Origin: Fibrobacter succinogenes
Lineage (GTDB): Bacteria > Fibrobacterota > Fibrobacteria > Fibrobacterales > Fibrobacteraceae
Assembly: GCA_902762795.1 (NCBI GenBank)
Contig: CACWPM010000012.1
Span: 140,801 to 204,800 of the forward strand
Length of the DNA: 64,000 nucleotides
Reading direction: 5' to 3'
Below the pieces are notes generated by a model. The model was not told the DNA's origin. It was given only the letters and a program-made list of their open reading frames with translations, and searched no databases. Below are positions 18,805-27,505 of this stretch, piece after piece (position 1 is the first letter of the stretch; each line of letters starts with the position of its first letter). The position numbers were made by a program, and so were the translations under genes.

Positions 18805-19455
18805 TTAATTACCTTCTGGAACAAAATAAGTAGTTTGGCTTGGGCAAGACGCAATTGCGTTCAGCACCATCTGCAAATGGCTTTCATTATGGACAAAATC
18901 GATATTGTCCGTATTGATAATCAGCACTGGAGCATCGGTATAATGCCAGAAATGATGGTCGTAACGATCCTGCAAGTCGCTCAAATAGTTACCGTCAATG
19001 GTCTTTTCCATCGCGCGACCACGGCCCCTGATGCGTTTTAAAAGTGTCGGAACACTCGCCTGCAAATAGACAACATAATCAGGCTTACGGATATCGTGAT
19101 TCAAAGCGTTCGACACTTGGTCATACATAGTAAGTTCGTTTTCGGTGAGGTTTTGCGATGCAAAGATACGGTCCTTGTCAAAAGTGTAATCACTCACCAA
19201 TAAATCATGAAACAAGTCACTCTGTAAAGCGGAATTCTGGAGTTGCTTAAAACGATCGAGCAAAAAGAACAACTGCGTCTGGAAAGCATATGCCGAACGG
19301 TTCTCATAAAACTTCGGGAGGAACGGGTTTTCGGCAAAATTTTCTTCGATGAACATAGCGTTCCAACGTTCACAAATGGCACGGGCAAGCGATGTTTTAC
19401 CAACCCCAATAACACCTTCAATGGCCATAAAATGAATGTTCTTGTCAGAAAGCAT
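18805..19455 (-). CDS. Deoxynucleoside kinase family protein
   Basis: The product is 216 aa. MAIEGVIGVGKTSLARAI gives the P-loop, DRFKQLQ and YDQVSN-type segments follow, and RIRGRGRAMEKTID matches the Arg-rich lid of the dNK/dGK-dCK group. It should phosphorylate a deoxynucleoside in salvage; specificity is not predictable. It sits between folK and panC in an operon; its start overlaps the folK stop by 1 nt (TAATG), a coupled arrangement. FolK-dNK adjacency also occurs in other bacteria. Confidence 0.88.
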   Translation of the reverse strand: MLSDKNIHFMAIEGVIGVGKTSLARAICERWNAMFIEENFAENPFLPKFYENRSAYAFQTQLFFLLDRFKQLQNSALQSDLFHDLLVSDYTFDKDRIFASQNLTENELTMYDQVSNALNHDIRKPDYVVYLQASVPTLLKRIRGRGRAMEKTIDGNYLSDLQDRYDHHFWHYTDAPVLIINTDNIDFVHNESHLQMVLNAIASCPSQTTYFVPEGN

Positions 19456-19964
19456 TAGGGTTCCTCCCCTTCAATGACGCGGAACGAGATTTTTTCTTCA
19501 CTCGAAAGCAATTCCGAAAGCAAATCCTTTACAGACTTGTTTGACTTAGGATCCACCCAGTCCGGCGCAATGTCGTTTAGAGGCACAAGCACGAACTGTC
19601 GATTATAAATCTGCGGATGCGGAATTGTAGGGCGGCCAGAACAAATTTCACGGCCAAAGAACAACAGGTCCATATCGACTTCCCTAGAATTCCAATGCCC
19701 GCGGTCCTTGCGTCCAAGAATAAGCTCGGATCCTTTCAAATAGTAAAGCAACTTTGTCGGGTCACCATCATACCAGAAGCTCACGACCTGGTTAAAATAA
19801 GGACCTTGCCCCGCCGGTCCAACAGGAGGAGTCTCGTATATCGGACTTTCGACCCAACCTCCAGCACTCACACGATGGAGCATATCTCTCCCGGCTTTCA
19901 AGTGCGCCGAACGGTCAGGAAGATTACTCCCGAGTGCTATATATACTCTATTTAAGGAATCCAC
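19455..19964 (-). CDS. folK: 2-amino-4-hydroxy-6-hydroxymethyldihydropteridine pyrophosphokinase
   Basis: The product is about 169 aa. It begins (V)DSLNRVYIALGSNLPDR, with family motifs YETPPVGPAGQGPYFNQVV, GRKDRGHWNSREVDMDLLFFG and PHPQIYNRQFVLVPL. It transfers pyrophosphate from ATP to the pterin in folate synthesis. A GTG at 19964 is chosen because the family starts at about this point; a TTG-initiated extension to 20024 runs into an intergenic repeat array and is unlikely. It is the first gene of the folK-dNK-panC operon. Confidence 0.92.
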   Translation of the reverse strand: MDSLNRVYIALGSNLPDRSAHLKAGRDMLHRVSAGGWVESPIYETPPVGPAGQGPYFNQVVSFWYDGDPTKLLYYLKGSELILGRKDRGHWNSREVDMDLLFFGREICSGRPTIPHPQIYNRQFVLVPLNDIAPDWVDPKSNKSVKDLLSELLSSEEKISFRVIEGEEP

Positions 19965-19985
19965 GGTCCAAATATAGTCATTTTT

Positions 19986-20026
19986 GGAGTAGGAAGTAGA
20001 CGGCAGGAAGTAGGAAGTAGGCAATG
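19986..20026. repeat. GTAGGAAGTAG intergenic array upstream of folK
   Basis: GGAGTAGGAAGTAGACGG and GGAAGTAGGAAGTAGG repeat back to back. The same words occur at 11386-11456, 49955-49990 and 63393-63420. Confidence 0.55.
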
Positions 20027-20219
20027 TCAGCCCATTATTTTTTTCACAAAAAAAATTTTTTTTATGACATTTTACAAAATTTTATGTATCTTTTAACCCG
20101 TTCCGCTATTTCGGGACGTAATATCAATCAATAAAATTTATGGGGTCAATCCCCCTTATTATCCATTCACTATATAGTGTATTTCATTTTCTTGAAATAT
20201 CCAATTATAGGACGCAATC
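20027..20219 (+). promoter_or_regulatory. rho leader region with a perfect dyad and a GC hairpin
   Basis: This A+T-rich leader holds a small hairpin GGGG-TCAAT-CCCC (20142-20154) and a perfect 12-bp palindrome CACTATATAGTG (20168-20179), 40 nt before the GTG start. A weak ribosome-binding site, AGGA, lies 8 nt before the start. Rho is autoregulated through its leader in enterobacteria; similar control here is only a guess. Confidence 0.4.
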
Positions 20220-22268
20220 GTGCCCAGAACACCTAAGAATCATAATTCAGAACAAAATAACCAAGCACAGTCTTTGACAGATCTTGTTTACCCCGAAAGC
20301 ACAGGCATTCCTGTACCCGAATATTTGGGGACTCCTGACAAACTTCCCGAAAGTGCGGCCGAAGTTCCGCAGCCCAAGCGCCGTGGCAGAAAACCAGGTT
20401 CCAAGTCCAAAGTCCACAAGGAAGCCGAAGCAAACTACACTCCCGATGTAGAATTAGATTTTCAAGAAAAAAGAGAGCCTATCGATGGAATTGCGGCGGC
20501 CGAAAAACGCCTCGCGGAACAGTACGGTGTATCGAACATAGACTCTATTTCAGAACCGATTTACACAGTCGAACAAAATTACGCACCTGCCGAATCCTCC
20601 GAAGAACAGTCTTTCGTAGGCGAAAACAATAGCGAAGCAGCCCCGCAGAACGCCGATATGGTGCAAAATCAAGAAGAAAATCAAGGGGAAGTTTCCACGG
20701 ACCCGAACATCCAACAGCAAGACGATGTTCAAGTACAGAACGGCGAAGGTCAAGACGATCGGCGTTTCAACAACCAGAACGGTCGCTTCCAGAATAACAA
20801 GTTCAACAAGAACAATAAATTCAACAAGAACAACCGCAACCGCAATTTTCAGCAAGAAGAATTTGTTGACGATTCCGCGACACTCCCGGCACCAGGTTCC
20901 GAAGCCATTTTAAAGGCAAAGGAAAACTGGCTCAAGTTCCGTAAGCTTTCCATGAGCGAACTCCAGGAACTCGCCGTGCAAAAGGAAGTGGACTTCCGCA
21001 GAATGCGTAAGCAGTCCCTCAACTACATTTTGCAGAGCCTCGAAAACGAAGGCAACATCATTTATACGGAAGGCGTTCTCGAAGTCACGCCACAAGGCCA
21101 CGGTTTCCTCCGCATGCCGGATCAGAACTACCAGACCAGCACGGACGATGTCTATGTGAGCCAAAACCTTATCCGTAAATTCAACCTCAAAATTGGCGAT
21201 ACGATTGAAGGCCTTGTACGCACGCCTCGCGAACAAGACAAGTACTTCTCCATGCGCCGCATCGACCGCGTAAACTTTGAAGAACCGGACAAGATGCGCC
21301 GCCGCGTTGCATTCGAATACTTGACTCCGATACACCCGGAAGAAAAGATCCACCTCGAATGGAACGAGACGGAATACAGCACCCGCATCATGGACTTGTT
21401 CTCTCCGATCGGCAAGGGCCAGCGCAGTATCATCCTCGCCCCTCCGCGTACCGGTAAGACGGTTCTCTTGCAGAACGTCACCCGTGCCATTGCCAAAAAC
21501 CATCCCGAAATTATCCTCATCACGCTCCTCATCGATGAACGCCCGGAAGAAGTCACCGAAATGCGCGACATCATCACGGACATCAAGGAAAAGGCTGCAA
21601 ATAAAGGAATTGAAATCAAGGCCGAAGTCGTTGCCTCTACGTTCGATGAACCGCCAGAGCACCACACCCGCGTGGCAAACATGGTTTTGGAAAAGGCAAA
21701 GCGCCTTGTAGAAAGCCAAAAGGACGTCGTGATTTTACTCGACTCCATCACGCGTTTCGCCCGTGCAAACAACGTTGTCATCCCGCACTCCGGCAAGATT
21801 TTGTCTGGCGGTGTGGACGCAAACGCCATGCAGTTCCCGAAGAAGTTCTTCGGTGCCGCCCGTAAAATCCAGGATAAAATCCGCACCGTCAAAAACGAAG
21901 ACGGTTCGATCAGCGAAGAAATCCAGAAAAACGGTTCACTCACCATCATCGGCACAGCGTTGATCGAAACCGGCAGCCGCATGGACGAAGTAATCTTCGA
22001 AGAATTCAAGGGCACCGGCAACATGGAACTCGTGCTCGACCGCCGTATCGCCGAAAAGCGTATTTGGCCAGCCATTGACGTGTTCAAGTCCGGCACCCGC
22101 AAGGAAGAACGCTTGCTTACGCTCCTTGAACAGAATGCCGCCTGGAACTTCCGCAGAGGTAGCCAGAACGAGACGGAAACAGGCATCATGGAGAACCTGC
22201 TCAAGCTCATGAGTAAACTCAAGACAAACGCAGAACTCCTAGCCATACTCTCCAAGCCGAAAGTCTAA
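20220..22268 (+). CDS. rho: Transcription termination factor Rho with long N-terminal extension
   Basis: The product is 682 aa, against about 420 for E. coli Rho. The first 230 residues are low-complexity: acidic and Gln/Asn rich, with an RRGRKPGSKSK basic patch (about residues 58-68) and an Asn/Arg/Lys-rich stretch of the FNKNNKFNKNNRNRN type (about 195-212). The core follows: Rho N-terminal helical domain (about 235-280), RNA-binding fold (about 283-355, with GHGFLRMP), then the hexameric ATPase with PPRTGKTVLL (Walker A, about residue 405), LIDERPEEV and VVILLDSITRFARA. Such disordered insertions occur in Rho of several phyla. GTG start with an upstream AGGA. Confidence 0.96.
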   Translation: MPRTPKNHNSEQNNQAQSLTDLVYPESTGIPVPEYLGTPDKLPESAAEVPQPKRRGRKPGSKSKVHKEAEANYTPDVELDFQEKREPIDGIAAAEKRLAEQYGVSNIDSISEPIYTVEQNYAPAESSEEQSFVGENNSEAAPQNADMVQNQEENQGEVSTDPNIQQQDDVQVQNGEGQDDRRFNNQNGRFQNNKFNKNNKFNKNNRNRNFQQEEFVDDSATLPAPGSEAILKAKENWLKFRKLSMSELQELAVQKEVDFRRMRKQSLNYILQSLENEGNIIYTEGVLEVTPQGHGFLRMPDQNYQTSTDDVYVSQNLIRKFNLKIGDTIEGLVRTPREQDKYFSMRRIDRVNFEEPDKMRRRVAFEYLTPIHPEEKIHLEWNETEYSTRIMDLFSPIGKGQRSIILAPPRTGKTVLLQNVTRAIAKNHPEIILITLLIDERPEEVTEMRDIITDIKEKAANKGIEIKAEVVASTFDEPPEHHTRVANMVLEKAKRLVESQKDVVILLDSITRFARANNVVIPHSGKILSGGVDANAMQFPKKFFGAARKIQDKIRTVKNEDGSISEEIQKNGSLTIIGTALIETGSRMDEVIFEEFKGTGNMELVLDRRIAEKRIWPAIDVFKSGTRKEERLLTLLEQNAAWNFRRGSQNETETGIMENLLKLMSKLKTNAELLAILSKPKV

Positions 22269-22279
22269 AAAAGAATTTA

Positions 22280-22310
22280 GCGGAACGCTCACAAGGCGTT
22301 CCGCTTTTTC
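22280..22310 (+). terminator. Rho-independent terminator of rho
   Basis: AGCGGAACGC-TCACAAG-GCGTTCCGCT, a perfect 10-bp stem, is followed by TTTT. It lies 11 nt past the rho stop. Confidence 0.9.
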
Positions 22311-22314
22311 ATTA

Positions 22315-22348
22315 CGACGTCCCCCGTGCCGGGGTCGCCTTTTTTTAT
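22315..22348 (+). repeat. Terminator-like dispersed repeat GACGTCCCCCG..CGGGGTC + T-run
   Basis: GACGTCCCCCGTGCCGGGG is followed by a seven-T run. The same unit recurs at 45401-45436 after another gene, so it is a repeated mobile-like terminator unit. Confidence 0.55.
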
Positions 22349-22516
22349 GCTTGTCATGCCCGTCTCCGAACGGACATCCCCTTTCTATAAAAAAAAATTT
22401 TTACGTTTATTACTGAAATTTCATTGCAGCGCAATCGCAACATTTGTCATCGCAAAAAGCGATTACAAATCTCGTCATTGCGAGAACCCTGTAAGGGTTC
22501 GAAGCAATCTATAAAG
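22349..22516. repeat. REP-like elements upstream of proC
   Basis: Two elements are visible: GTCATGCCCGTCTCCGAACG (about 22354-22373), and CTCGTCATTGCGAG followed by GAACCC-TGTAA-GGGTTC and GAAGCAATCTAT (22471-22512), a stem-loop nested in a REP consensus. The latter is the same family as in the GH16 signal peptide. Confidence 0.6.
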
Positions 22517-22536
22517 CTTTAAAAAAAGGAACAAAA

Positions 22537-23343
22537 ATGAACACTACGATTTTCTTTGCCGGTACTGGTAACATGGGTGGAGCCATCCTCCGCGGTCTTT
22601 TGAACGCAGGCACAGATCCCAAGAACATTTTCTTCTTTGACCCGAGCGACAAGGCTGCCGAAGCCGTAAGCGCTCTCGGTTGCGTCCGCGTCAAGAGCTT
22701 TGCCGAAGGCATCGAAAAAGCAAACGTCACTTTCCTCTGCGTCAAGCCGCAGATTTTCAAGCTCGTTGCCGCCGAATGGAAAGCCGCCGCATCCGCACTC
22801 AAGAGCGAAAAGACGTTCATCAGCATCATGGCCGGTGTCGCCCGCAAGAGCCTCACCGAAGTACTCGGTGAAAAGAACCAGGTGCTCCGCGTGATGCCGA
22901 ACTTGCCGCTTACCGTTGGCAAGGGCTCTGTGGGCCTCGCCACCGACGGCGTTTCCGAAGCTACGCTCAAGCTCGCCGAAGAAATCTTCGGCAACATCGG
23001 CGTAACCTGCCGCGTTGCAGAATCCCTCATCGATGCCGTCACCGGGCTTTCCGGCAGCGCACCTGCATACGTCTTTGAATTCATCGAAGGGCTTACCCGC
23101 GGTGGTGTAAAGGCAGGCCTCACCCGCGATGTCGCCCTCAAACTCGCCCTCGGCACCATCGAAGGCAGCGTCGAGCTCGTCAAGCAGTCCGGCAAGAGCC
23201 CAAGCGACCTCTGCGCCATGGTTTGCTCTCCGGCAGGTACAACCATCGCTGGCATCGACGCTCTCGAAGAAGGTGCATTCCGCAGCACGCTCATCAAGGC
23301 AGTCGTCGCCGGCACGAACCGCAGCAAGGAACTGGGAAAATAG
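22537..23343 (+). CDS. proC: Pyrroline-5-carboxylate reductase
   Basis: The product is 268 aa, the usual length. It has an N-terminal Rossmann motif (FFAGTGNMGGAILRGL), FLCVKPQ, SIMAGVARK, LRVMPNLPLTVGKGSVGL and the C-terminal dimer/active region (DAVTGLSGSAPAYVFEFIEGL; VCSPAGTTIAGI). It reduces pyrroline-5-carboxylate to proline with NAD(P)H in the cytoplasm. An AAGGA ribosome-binding site lies 6 nt upstream. Its stop codon abuts a GCGGCTTCGCCGC hairpin that starts the intergenic composite element. Confidence 0.96.
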   Translation: MNTTIFFAGTGNMGGAILRGLLNAGTDPKNIFFFDPSDKAAEAVSALGCVRVKSFAEGIEKANVTFLCVKPQIFKLVAAEWKAAASALKSEKTFISIMAGVARKSLTEVLGEKNQVLRVMPNLPLTVGKGSVGLATDGVSEATLKLAEEIFGNIGVTCRVAESLIDAVTGLSGSAPAYVFEFIEGLTRGGVKAGLTRDVALKLALGTIEGSVELVKQSGKSPSDLCAMVCSPAGTTIAGIDALEEGAFRSTLIKAVVAGTNRSKELGK

Positions 23344-23461
23344 CGGCTTCGCCGCAGTCGGTAGAACTTAGTTGGCAGAACTTAGAAGATCTTGATAAAA
23401 GAGCGCTCTAAGTTCTAAGCTCTAAGTTCTAAGCTCTAAGTTCTAAGCTCTAAGTTCTAAA
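23343..23461. repeat. Composite element: core hairpin + AGAACTTAG arms + four 14-bp tandem repeats
   Basis: GCGGCTTCGCCGC (23343-23355) starts on the last base of the proC stop. TAGAACTTAG words follow (23361-23387). Then come exactly four perfect copies of the 14-bp unit GCTCTAAGTTCTAA (23405-23460), ending one base before the ATG of the next gene. The right repeats are complementary to the left words. Confidence 0.8.
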
Positions 23462-24826
23462 ATGCCTTCCATCGATTTTTTCACAAAAGAAACTTCAACG
23501 TCCTCGTTTATTCTGGACGTTCTTTCTTCTGTGGATAATACAGTCGATGTACACTCCCCCACAAGCGACAAGGCGCCCGCAATCGCTGAAGTACTGCGCA
23601 CTCCGCTCGCGGCAATTGTCATCTGGGATTTAGATTCCTTCGCCTCTAAAAACGAAGATTTTCTTTCAAGCCTCCGCGAGCACAATCCGGATTCCATGAT
23701 TCTCACCTATGCGGAATTTCCGGACCGCTACGCTTCTATTTCAAGCAAACTCTACGATACAATTCTCTCCGTTGAAGCGCTCCGACTTCACTTGATGAGC
23801 AAAATTGCAAGACTCAAGGAAATCCACAACGCGAAGCGCGTTTTCCGAGAAAGGATGTCGCACCTCGTCGGTAAAAGCGAAGCCATGAAGCGCCTCCGCA
23901 AGAACGTGGAACGCGCCATTTTACACACGGGCCCGGTTCTCATTCAAGGAGAAACCGGAGTCGGTAAAGACCTTATCGCTCGAGCCATCGCCTGTGTTTA
24001 CGACAAATTCGTTACCGTCAATTGTAGCGCGATCCCCGAAGCGCTTTTCGAAAGTGAACTTTTCGGTCACACGCGCGGTGCTTTCACCGGTGCCCAAAAC
24101 GAGCGCATCGGTCTTTTCGAAGATGCAAACGGCGGGGCAATTTTCTTGGATGAAATCGGCGACATGCCGCTCCACGCCCAAGTCAAGCTTTTGCGCGTCA
24201 TCCAGAACCACGAAATCCGCCCCATCGGTGCGAACAAGACTCGACACATCAACGTGCGTATCATCGCAGCAACAAACCGCGACCTCCGCGAAGAAATTTT
24301 AGAAAAACGCTTCCGTGAAGATCTTTACTACCGGCTGAACGTCATCCCGATGCAACTTTCGCCACTCCGAGACCGCAAAGAAGACATCGAAGATTTAGCA
24401 AATTACTTTATCCGTCAGTACGCCCCCGCAGGCGAGCCCTACTCGCTTTCGCCCGAAGCTTTGCAAAAACTCCAGGACCACAATTGGCCAGGCAACATCC
24501 GTGAACTCGAAAATGTAATCCAGCGAGCTCTTTGCTTCACCAACCCGGGAATTTTACGAGCCGAAGAATTGCAAATTGACGAGGACTTGCGAACAAACAA
24601 GCACCACACAAACGCCGACCGCGCAGCCATTAAAGCATTCTCCGCCAGCAATTACGAAGAATTCCGCAACATGCAACTCGACGAAGAACGAGAATTTTTG
24701 AAATCGACCATCCGCAATTGCGATGGATCCGTAAGTCTTGCCGCCGAACGACTCCGCATGAACCGCACGGCCCTTTACAACCGCCTCACGCGACTCGGAC
24801 TAAGCATCAAAAACGTTCGACCTTAA
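23462..24826 (+). CDS. Sigma-54-dependent transcriptional activator
   Basis: The product is 454 aa. The N-terminal 125 residues look like a divergent receiver-type fold (AAIVIWDLDSF); a phospho-acceptor Asp is uncertain. The AAA+ domain (about 135-370) has GETGVGKDLIARAI (Walker A), GAFTGAQNERIGLFE (the sigma-54-contacting GAFTGA loop), GGAIFLDEIGDMP (Walker B) and the NWPGNIRELENVIQRA sensor segment. A Fis-type HTH (about 410-450, GSVSLAAERLRMNRTALYNRL) closes it. It should open sigma-54 promoters; targets are unknown. The start codon directly follows a tandem repeat with no ribosome-binding site in view. No cognate kinase is adjacent. Confidence 0.9.
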   Translation: MPSIDFFTKETSTSSFILDVLSSVDNTVDVHSPTSDKAPAIAEVLRTPLAAIVIWDLDSFASKNEDFLSSLREHNPDSMILTYAEFPDRYASISSKLYDTILSVEALRLHLMSKIARLKEIHNAKRVFRERMSHLVGKSEAMKRLRKNVERAILHTGPVLIQGETGVGKDLIARAIACVYDKFVTVNCSAIPEALFESELFGHTRGAFTGAQNERIGLFEDANGGAIFLDEIGDMPLHAQVKLLRVIQNHEIRPIGANKTRHINVRIIAATNRDLREEILEKRFREDLYYRLNVIPMQLSPLRDRKEDIEDLANYFIRQYAPAGEPYSLSPEALQKLQDHNWPGNIRELENVIQRALCFTNPGILRAEELQIDEDLRTNKHHTNADRAAIKAFSASNYEEFRNMQLDEEREFLKSTIRNCDGSVSLAAERLRMNRTALYNRLTRLGLSIKNVRP

Positions 24827-25757
24827 ATCCACGCTTACGTAGCGTTTCTATCACATTGTCTTTTTCTAGCGCCAAATGCGCAACACCTACCGCGACAAAG
24901 ACATTGCGATCTTCATGCAAAAAAGAGGCAATCGAATCGGCCATTTTTGCATTGCGGTTCACATAAACTCGCTGCTCGTATTCGTCCTTGTATTTGCGAT
25001 CTTGATCTTGCACAAGAGAATCTTCTTCTGCACCCATATCATCGCTATCATCCAACAAAAAGCGCAACATATCATCGTCACCTGTTTTCCAGGCACGCAT
25101 GAGATTGATCACCAAAGAATCCAGTTTAGAAATTTCACGCAACGTTGTCTTCAAATAATAAACGCCAGCAGAATCCGATTCCGTCGTATCAGCAAGCGCG
25201 CCTATCTGCTCTTCAGCCGATTCCAAAGCAACTATTGCCTTGCCGTCCGATGCCGCCCTATCGAGCAACACGTAATCAATTCCATACTCGGGATTCAATC
25301 CGGCCTGTTCAAAAGCATATGTGCTGAGCGTTGTCGCTACAAGCCATGGGCGCATTTTTTCAAACACCACAATAGGGATTCCCCAAGCCTCGCAAATGCT
25401 ATCCAAGGACTTCCACAAATCCGAAGGCAATAAATCGCGAAGCATCCCTTCAGCCAGCATCCCCTGCGCCATCGATTGCGCACCCACTTCCTGCACGACT
25501 TTATCATCGTTCATATTGATTTCAACCGCAAGTTCCTCGGCATGGGCAAAAGCAGAATCAATCACAGGGGCAAGCGGATAAAGCGTTGAATCCGCCAAAT
25601 GAATGCTTCCAAGCACCCACACCGAAGAATTTTCATCGGACACTTTCCACAAAAAATGTTTGCTTCGGGATTGAATATCATCTTTTCTAGAAGTACCCGA
25701 ACACGCGACCAAAAAAATCGCAAGGCTTGTACAAAGTAATATATATATTTTTCTCAT
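24807..25757 (-). CDS. TraB/GumN family lipoprotein, copy 1
   Basis: The product is 316 aa. It has a lipoprotein signal (LAIFLVACSG). The TraB/GumN fold starts SKHFLWKVSDENSSVWVLGS, then the family motif SIHLADSTLYPL, and VFEKMRPWLVATTLSTYAFEQAGLNPEYGID. It ends with FVAVGVAHLALEKDNVIETL, also typical. The family (related to TIKI metalloproteases and ChaN-like haem-binding proteins) has no settled bacterial role. It is a tandem paralogue of the next gene and overlaps the 3' end of the convergent sigma-54 activator by 20 nt. Confidence 0.85.
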   Translation of the reverse strand: MRKIYILLCTSLAIFLVACSGTSRKDDIQSRSKHFLWKVSDENSSVWVLGSIHLADSTLYPLAPVIDSAFAHAEELAVEINMNDDKVVQEVGAQSMAQGMLAEGMLRDLLPSDLWKSLDSICEAWGIPIVVFEKMRPWLVATTLSTYAFEQAGLNPEYGIDYVLLDRAASDGKAIVALESAEEQIGALADTTESDSAGVYYLKTTLREISKLDSLVINLMRAWKTGDDDMLRFLLDDSDDMGAEEDSLVQDQDRKYKDEYEQRVYVNRNAKMADSIASFLHEDRNVFVAVGVAHLALEKDNVIETLRKRGFKVERF

Positions 25758-25791
25758 AACACAAATCTAAAAAAACAACTATAAAGCGCCC

Positions 25792-26751
25792 TTAATAACG
25801 TTCAATTACAAACCCGCGCTTGTTAAGATTTTCAATGACATTATCCTTATCAAAAGCCAAATGAGCAACCCCCACTACAACAAAAACATTTCGATCGTCG
25901 CGCAAAAATGCAGCAACAGAATCGGCCATTTTCACATTGCGTTTTGTCAACAAACGCTGATTAAGCTCCGCCATAAAACGTTGTTCACTTGGAGTATAAT
26001 CCCCAACATCTTCTTCTCCAAGCAATCGATTCAACAGCACGTCATCGCCAGTTTTCCATGCTCGTATCATATCTTTCATCAGCGTCTTAATCTCTGAAAT
26101 TTCGCGCATCGTAGATTTTAAATAACAAATGCCCGCAGAATCCGATTCCGTCGTATCTGCAATTGCATCAATCTGGTCTTTCGCCGTTTCCAGACTGACA
26201 ATGGGCTTACCATTTCTTTTAGCCCTATTCATCAACACAAAATCAATCCCATATTGGGAATTCAAACCTTCTCGCGTATAAGCATATGAACTGATATATG
26301 TAGCCGCTAACCAGGGACGCATCGTTTCAAACATTTTCACGGGCAAATCCCACGCAGCACAAAGACTATCTACGGAATACCACAATTCTGGAGGCAACAC
26401 GTCTCGTAAAGTTCCCTCCGAAAGCGTACCGCGCGATTTCATCAGCTGTTGAACCTCTCTCGCAATATACTCATCACTCGTATTAATTTCAACAGCCAGC
26501 TCGCTAGCCTGTGAAAATGCCGAATCAATCTTAGGCGCTAGCGGATAAAACGAAGCATCCGCAACATGGATACTCCCCAGCAACCATACCGAAGAATTTT
26601 CATCAGATACTTTCCACAGGAAATGCGACTGTCCAGACGTATCCGACATTTCTGGCGATGTCGCAGTTTCCGAACATGCCAATAAAACAGCAAACACACC
26701 TGTACTAAATAAAGTTAAGAATTTCTGAAAATATTTGTTTCTTTTATTCAT
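25792..26751 (-). CDS. TraB/GumN family lipoprotein, copy 2
   Basis: The product is about 319 aa. The signal peptide ends GVFAVLLACSE, and the mature protein matches copy 1 almost motif for motif (HFLWKVSDENSSVWLLGSIH, VADASFYPLAPKIDSAF, NRAKRNGKPIVSLETAKDQI, FVVVGVAHLAFDKDNVIENL). The region between residues 225-255 differs most. The two are a tandem duplication. It overlaps the upstream ABC ATPase gene, so it is likely cotranscribed with the FecCD-type importer. ATG 26751 is preferred over the ATG two codons upstream. Confidence 0.83.
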   Translation of the reverse strand: MNKRNKYFQKFLTLFSTGVFAVLLACSETATSPEMSDTSGQSHFLWKVSDENSSVWLLGSIHVADASFYPLAPKIDSAFSQASELAVEINTSDEYIAREVQQLMKSRGTLSEGTLRDVLPPELWYSVDSLCAAWDLPVKMFETMRPWLAATYISSYAYTREGLNSQYGIDFVLMNRAKRNGKPIVSLETAKDQIDAIADTTESDSAGICYLKSTMREISEIKTLMKDMIRAWKTGDDVLLNRLLGEEDVGDYTPSEQRFMAELNQRLLTKRNVKMADSVAAFLRDDRNVFVVVGVAHLAFDKDNVIENLNKRGFVIERY

Positions 26752-27496
26752 GACCATAATTCTCCGTCCAATTTAACAAACCCGTTTTTCGCGCATCGGC
26801 CGCAGGCGCCACACGCACGGCACCACCATTCACGACCATAATCCTATCACAATAGCGTTCCGCATATTCCACGGAGTGCGTCGATACGACAATTCCCATT
26901 TGACGTTCCACGGCAATTTTCTTGAGCAACCGGAATAGCGCATGGCTACGCGGGATATCCAAGAACGCATTCGGTTCATCGAGCAACAAGATTTTCACCT
27001 GTTGTGCGACAGCTTCAGCCAAGAACACACGGCTGCGCTCGCCATCGCTCAATTCCGCAATCGGGCGATTTGCAAAATTTGCCACGTCCAAAAGCGCCAT
27101 CGATTCTTCGACAATGCGATTATCTTCATCTGTGCGGCTATCAAAAATTCCAGAATACGGTGAACGTCCCAAGCGTACAAATTCACACACGCTCATTCGC
27201 GGCGGAACCGCACTCGACATCCGCACAAGCGAAATTTCCTGAGCACGTTCACGAGGAGACCATTCCACAAGCAATTTGCCTTCAAGCGAGACCTCGCCCG
27301 CCACTGGGGATAGCAAACCCGCAAAAGTTTTCAACAGCGAACTTTTACCGCAACCGTTTTCGCCCATCAAGGCCACAACATTTCCCGATGCAAGGGAAAA
27401 ATCAAACGCGATTTGCACGGACGGGAGCGCCTCGCCATAGCCGACAAGCAAATCCTTACATTCCAGCAAAACGTTCTGCGATTCAGCATTCGTCAT
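26744..27496 (-). CDS. ABC transporter ATP-binding protein, FecE/BtuD-like
   Basis: The product is 250 aa. It has Walker A MGENGCGKSSLLKTF, a Q-loop, signature LSDGERSRVFLAEAVAQ, Walker B KILLLDEPNAFLDIP and a switch His in VVSTHSVEY. The signature is LSDGE rather than LSGGQ. It belongs with the iron-siderophore/haem/cobalamin importers. It forms a pair with the FecCD permease gene 9 nt upstream and overlaps the TraB/GumN copy 2 downstream. No periplasmic substrate-binding protein gene is visible nearby. Confidence 0.9.
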   Translation of the reverse strand: MTNAESQNVLLECKDLLVGYGEALPSVQIAFDFSLASGNVVALMGENGCGKSSLLKTFAGLLSPVAGEVSLEGKLLVEWSPRERAQEISLVRMSSAVPPRMSVCEFVRLGRSPYSGIFDSRTDEDNRIVEESMALLDVANFANRPIAELSDGERSRVFLAEAVAQQVKILLLDEPNAFLDIPRSHALFRLLKKIAVERQMGIVVSTHSVEYAERYCDRIMVVNGGAVRVAPAADARKTGLLNWTENYGHE

Positions 27497-27505
27497 AAAA
27501 GCCCC

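Noticed and set aside
23405..23460. A short regular repeat that could suggest a CRISPR array
   Set aside because: The 14-bp units are contiguous with no spacers and there are no cas genes.
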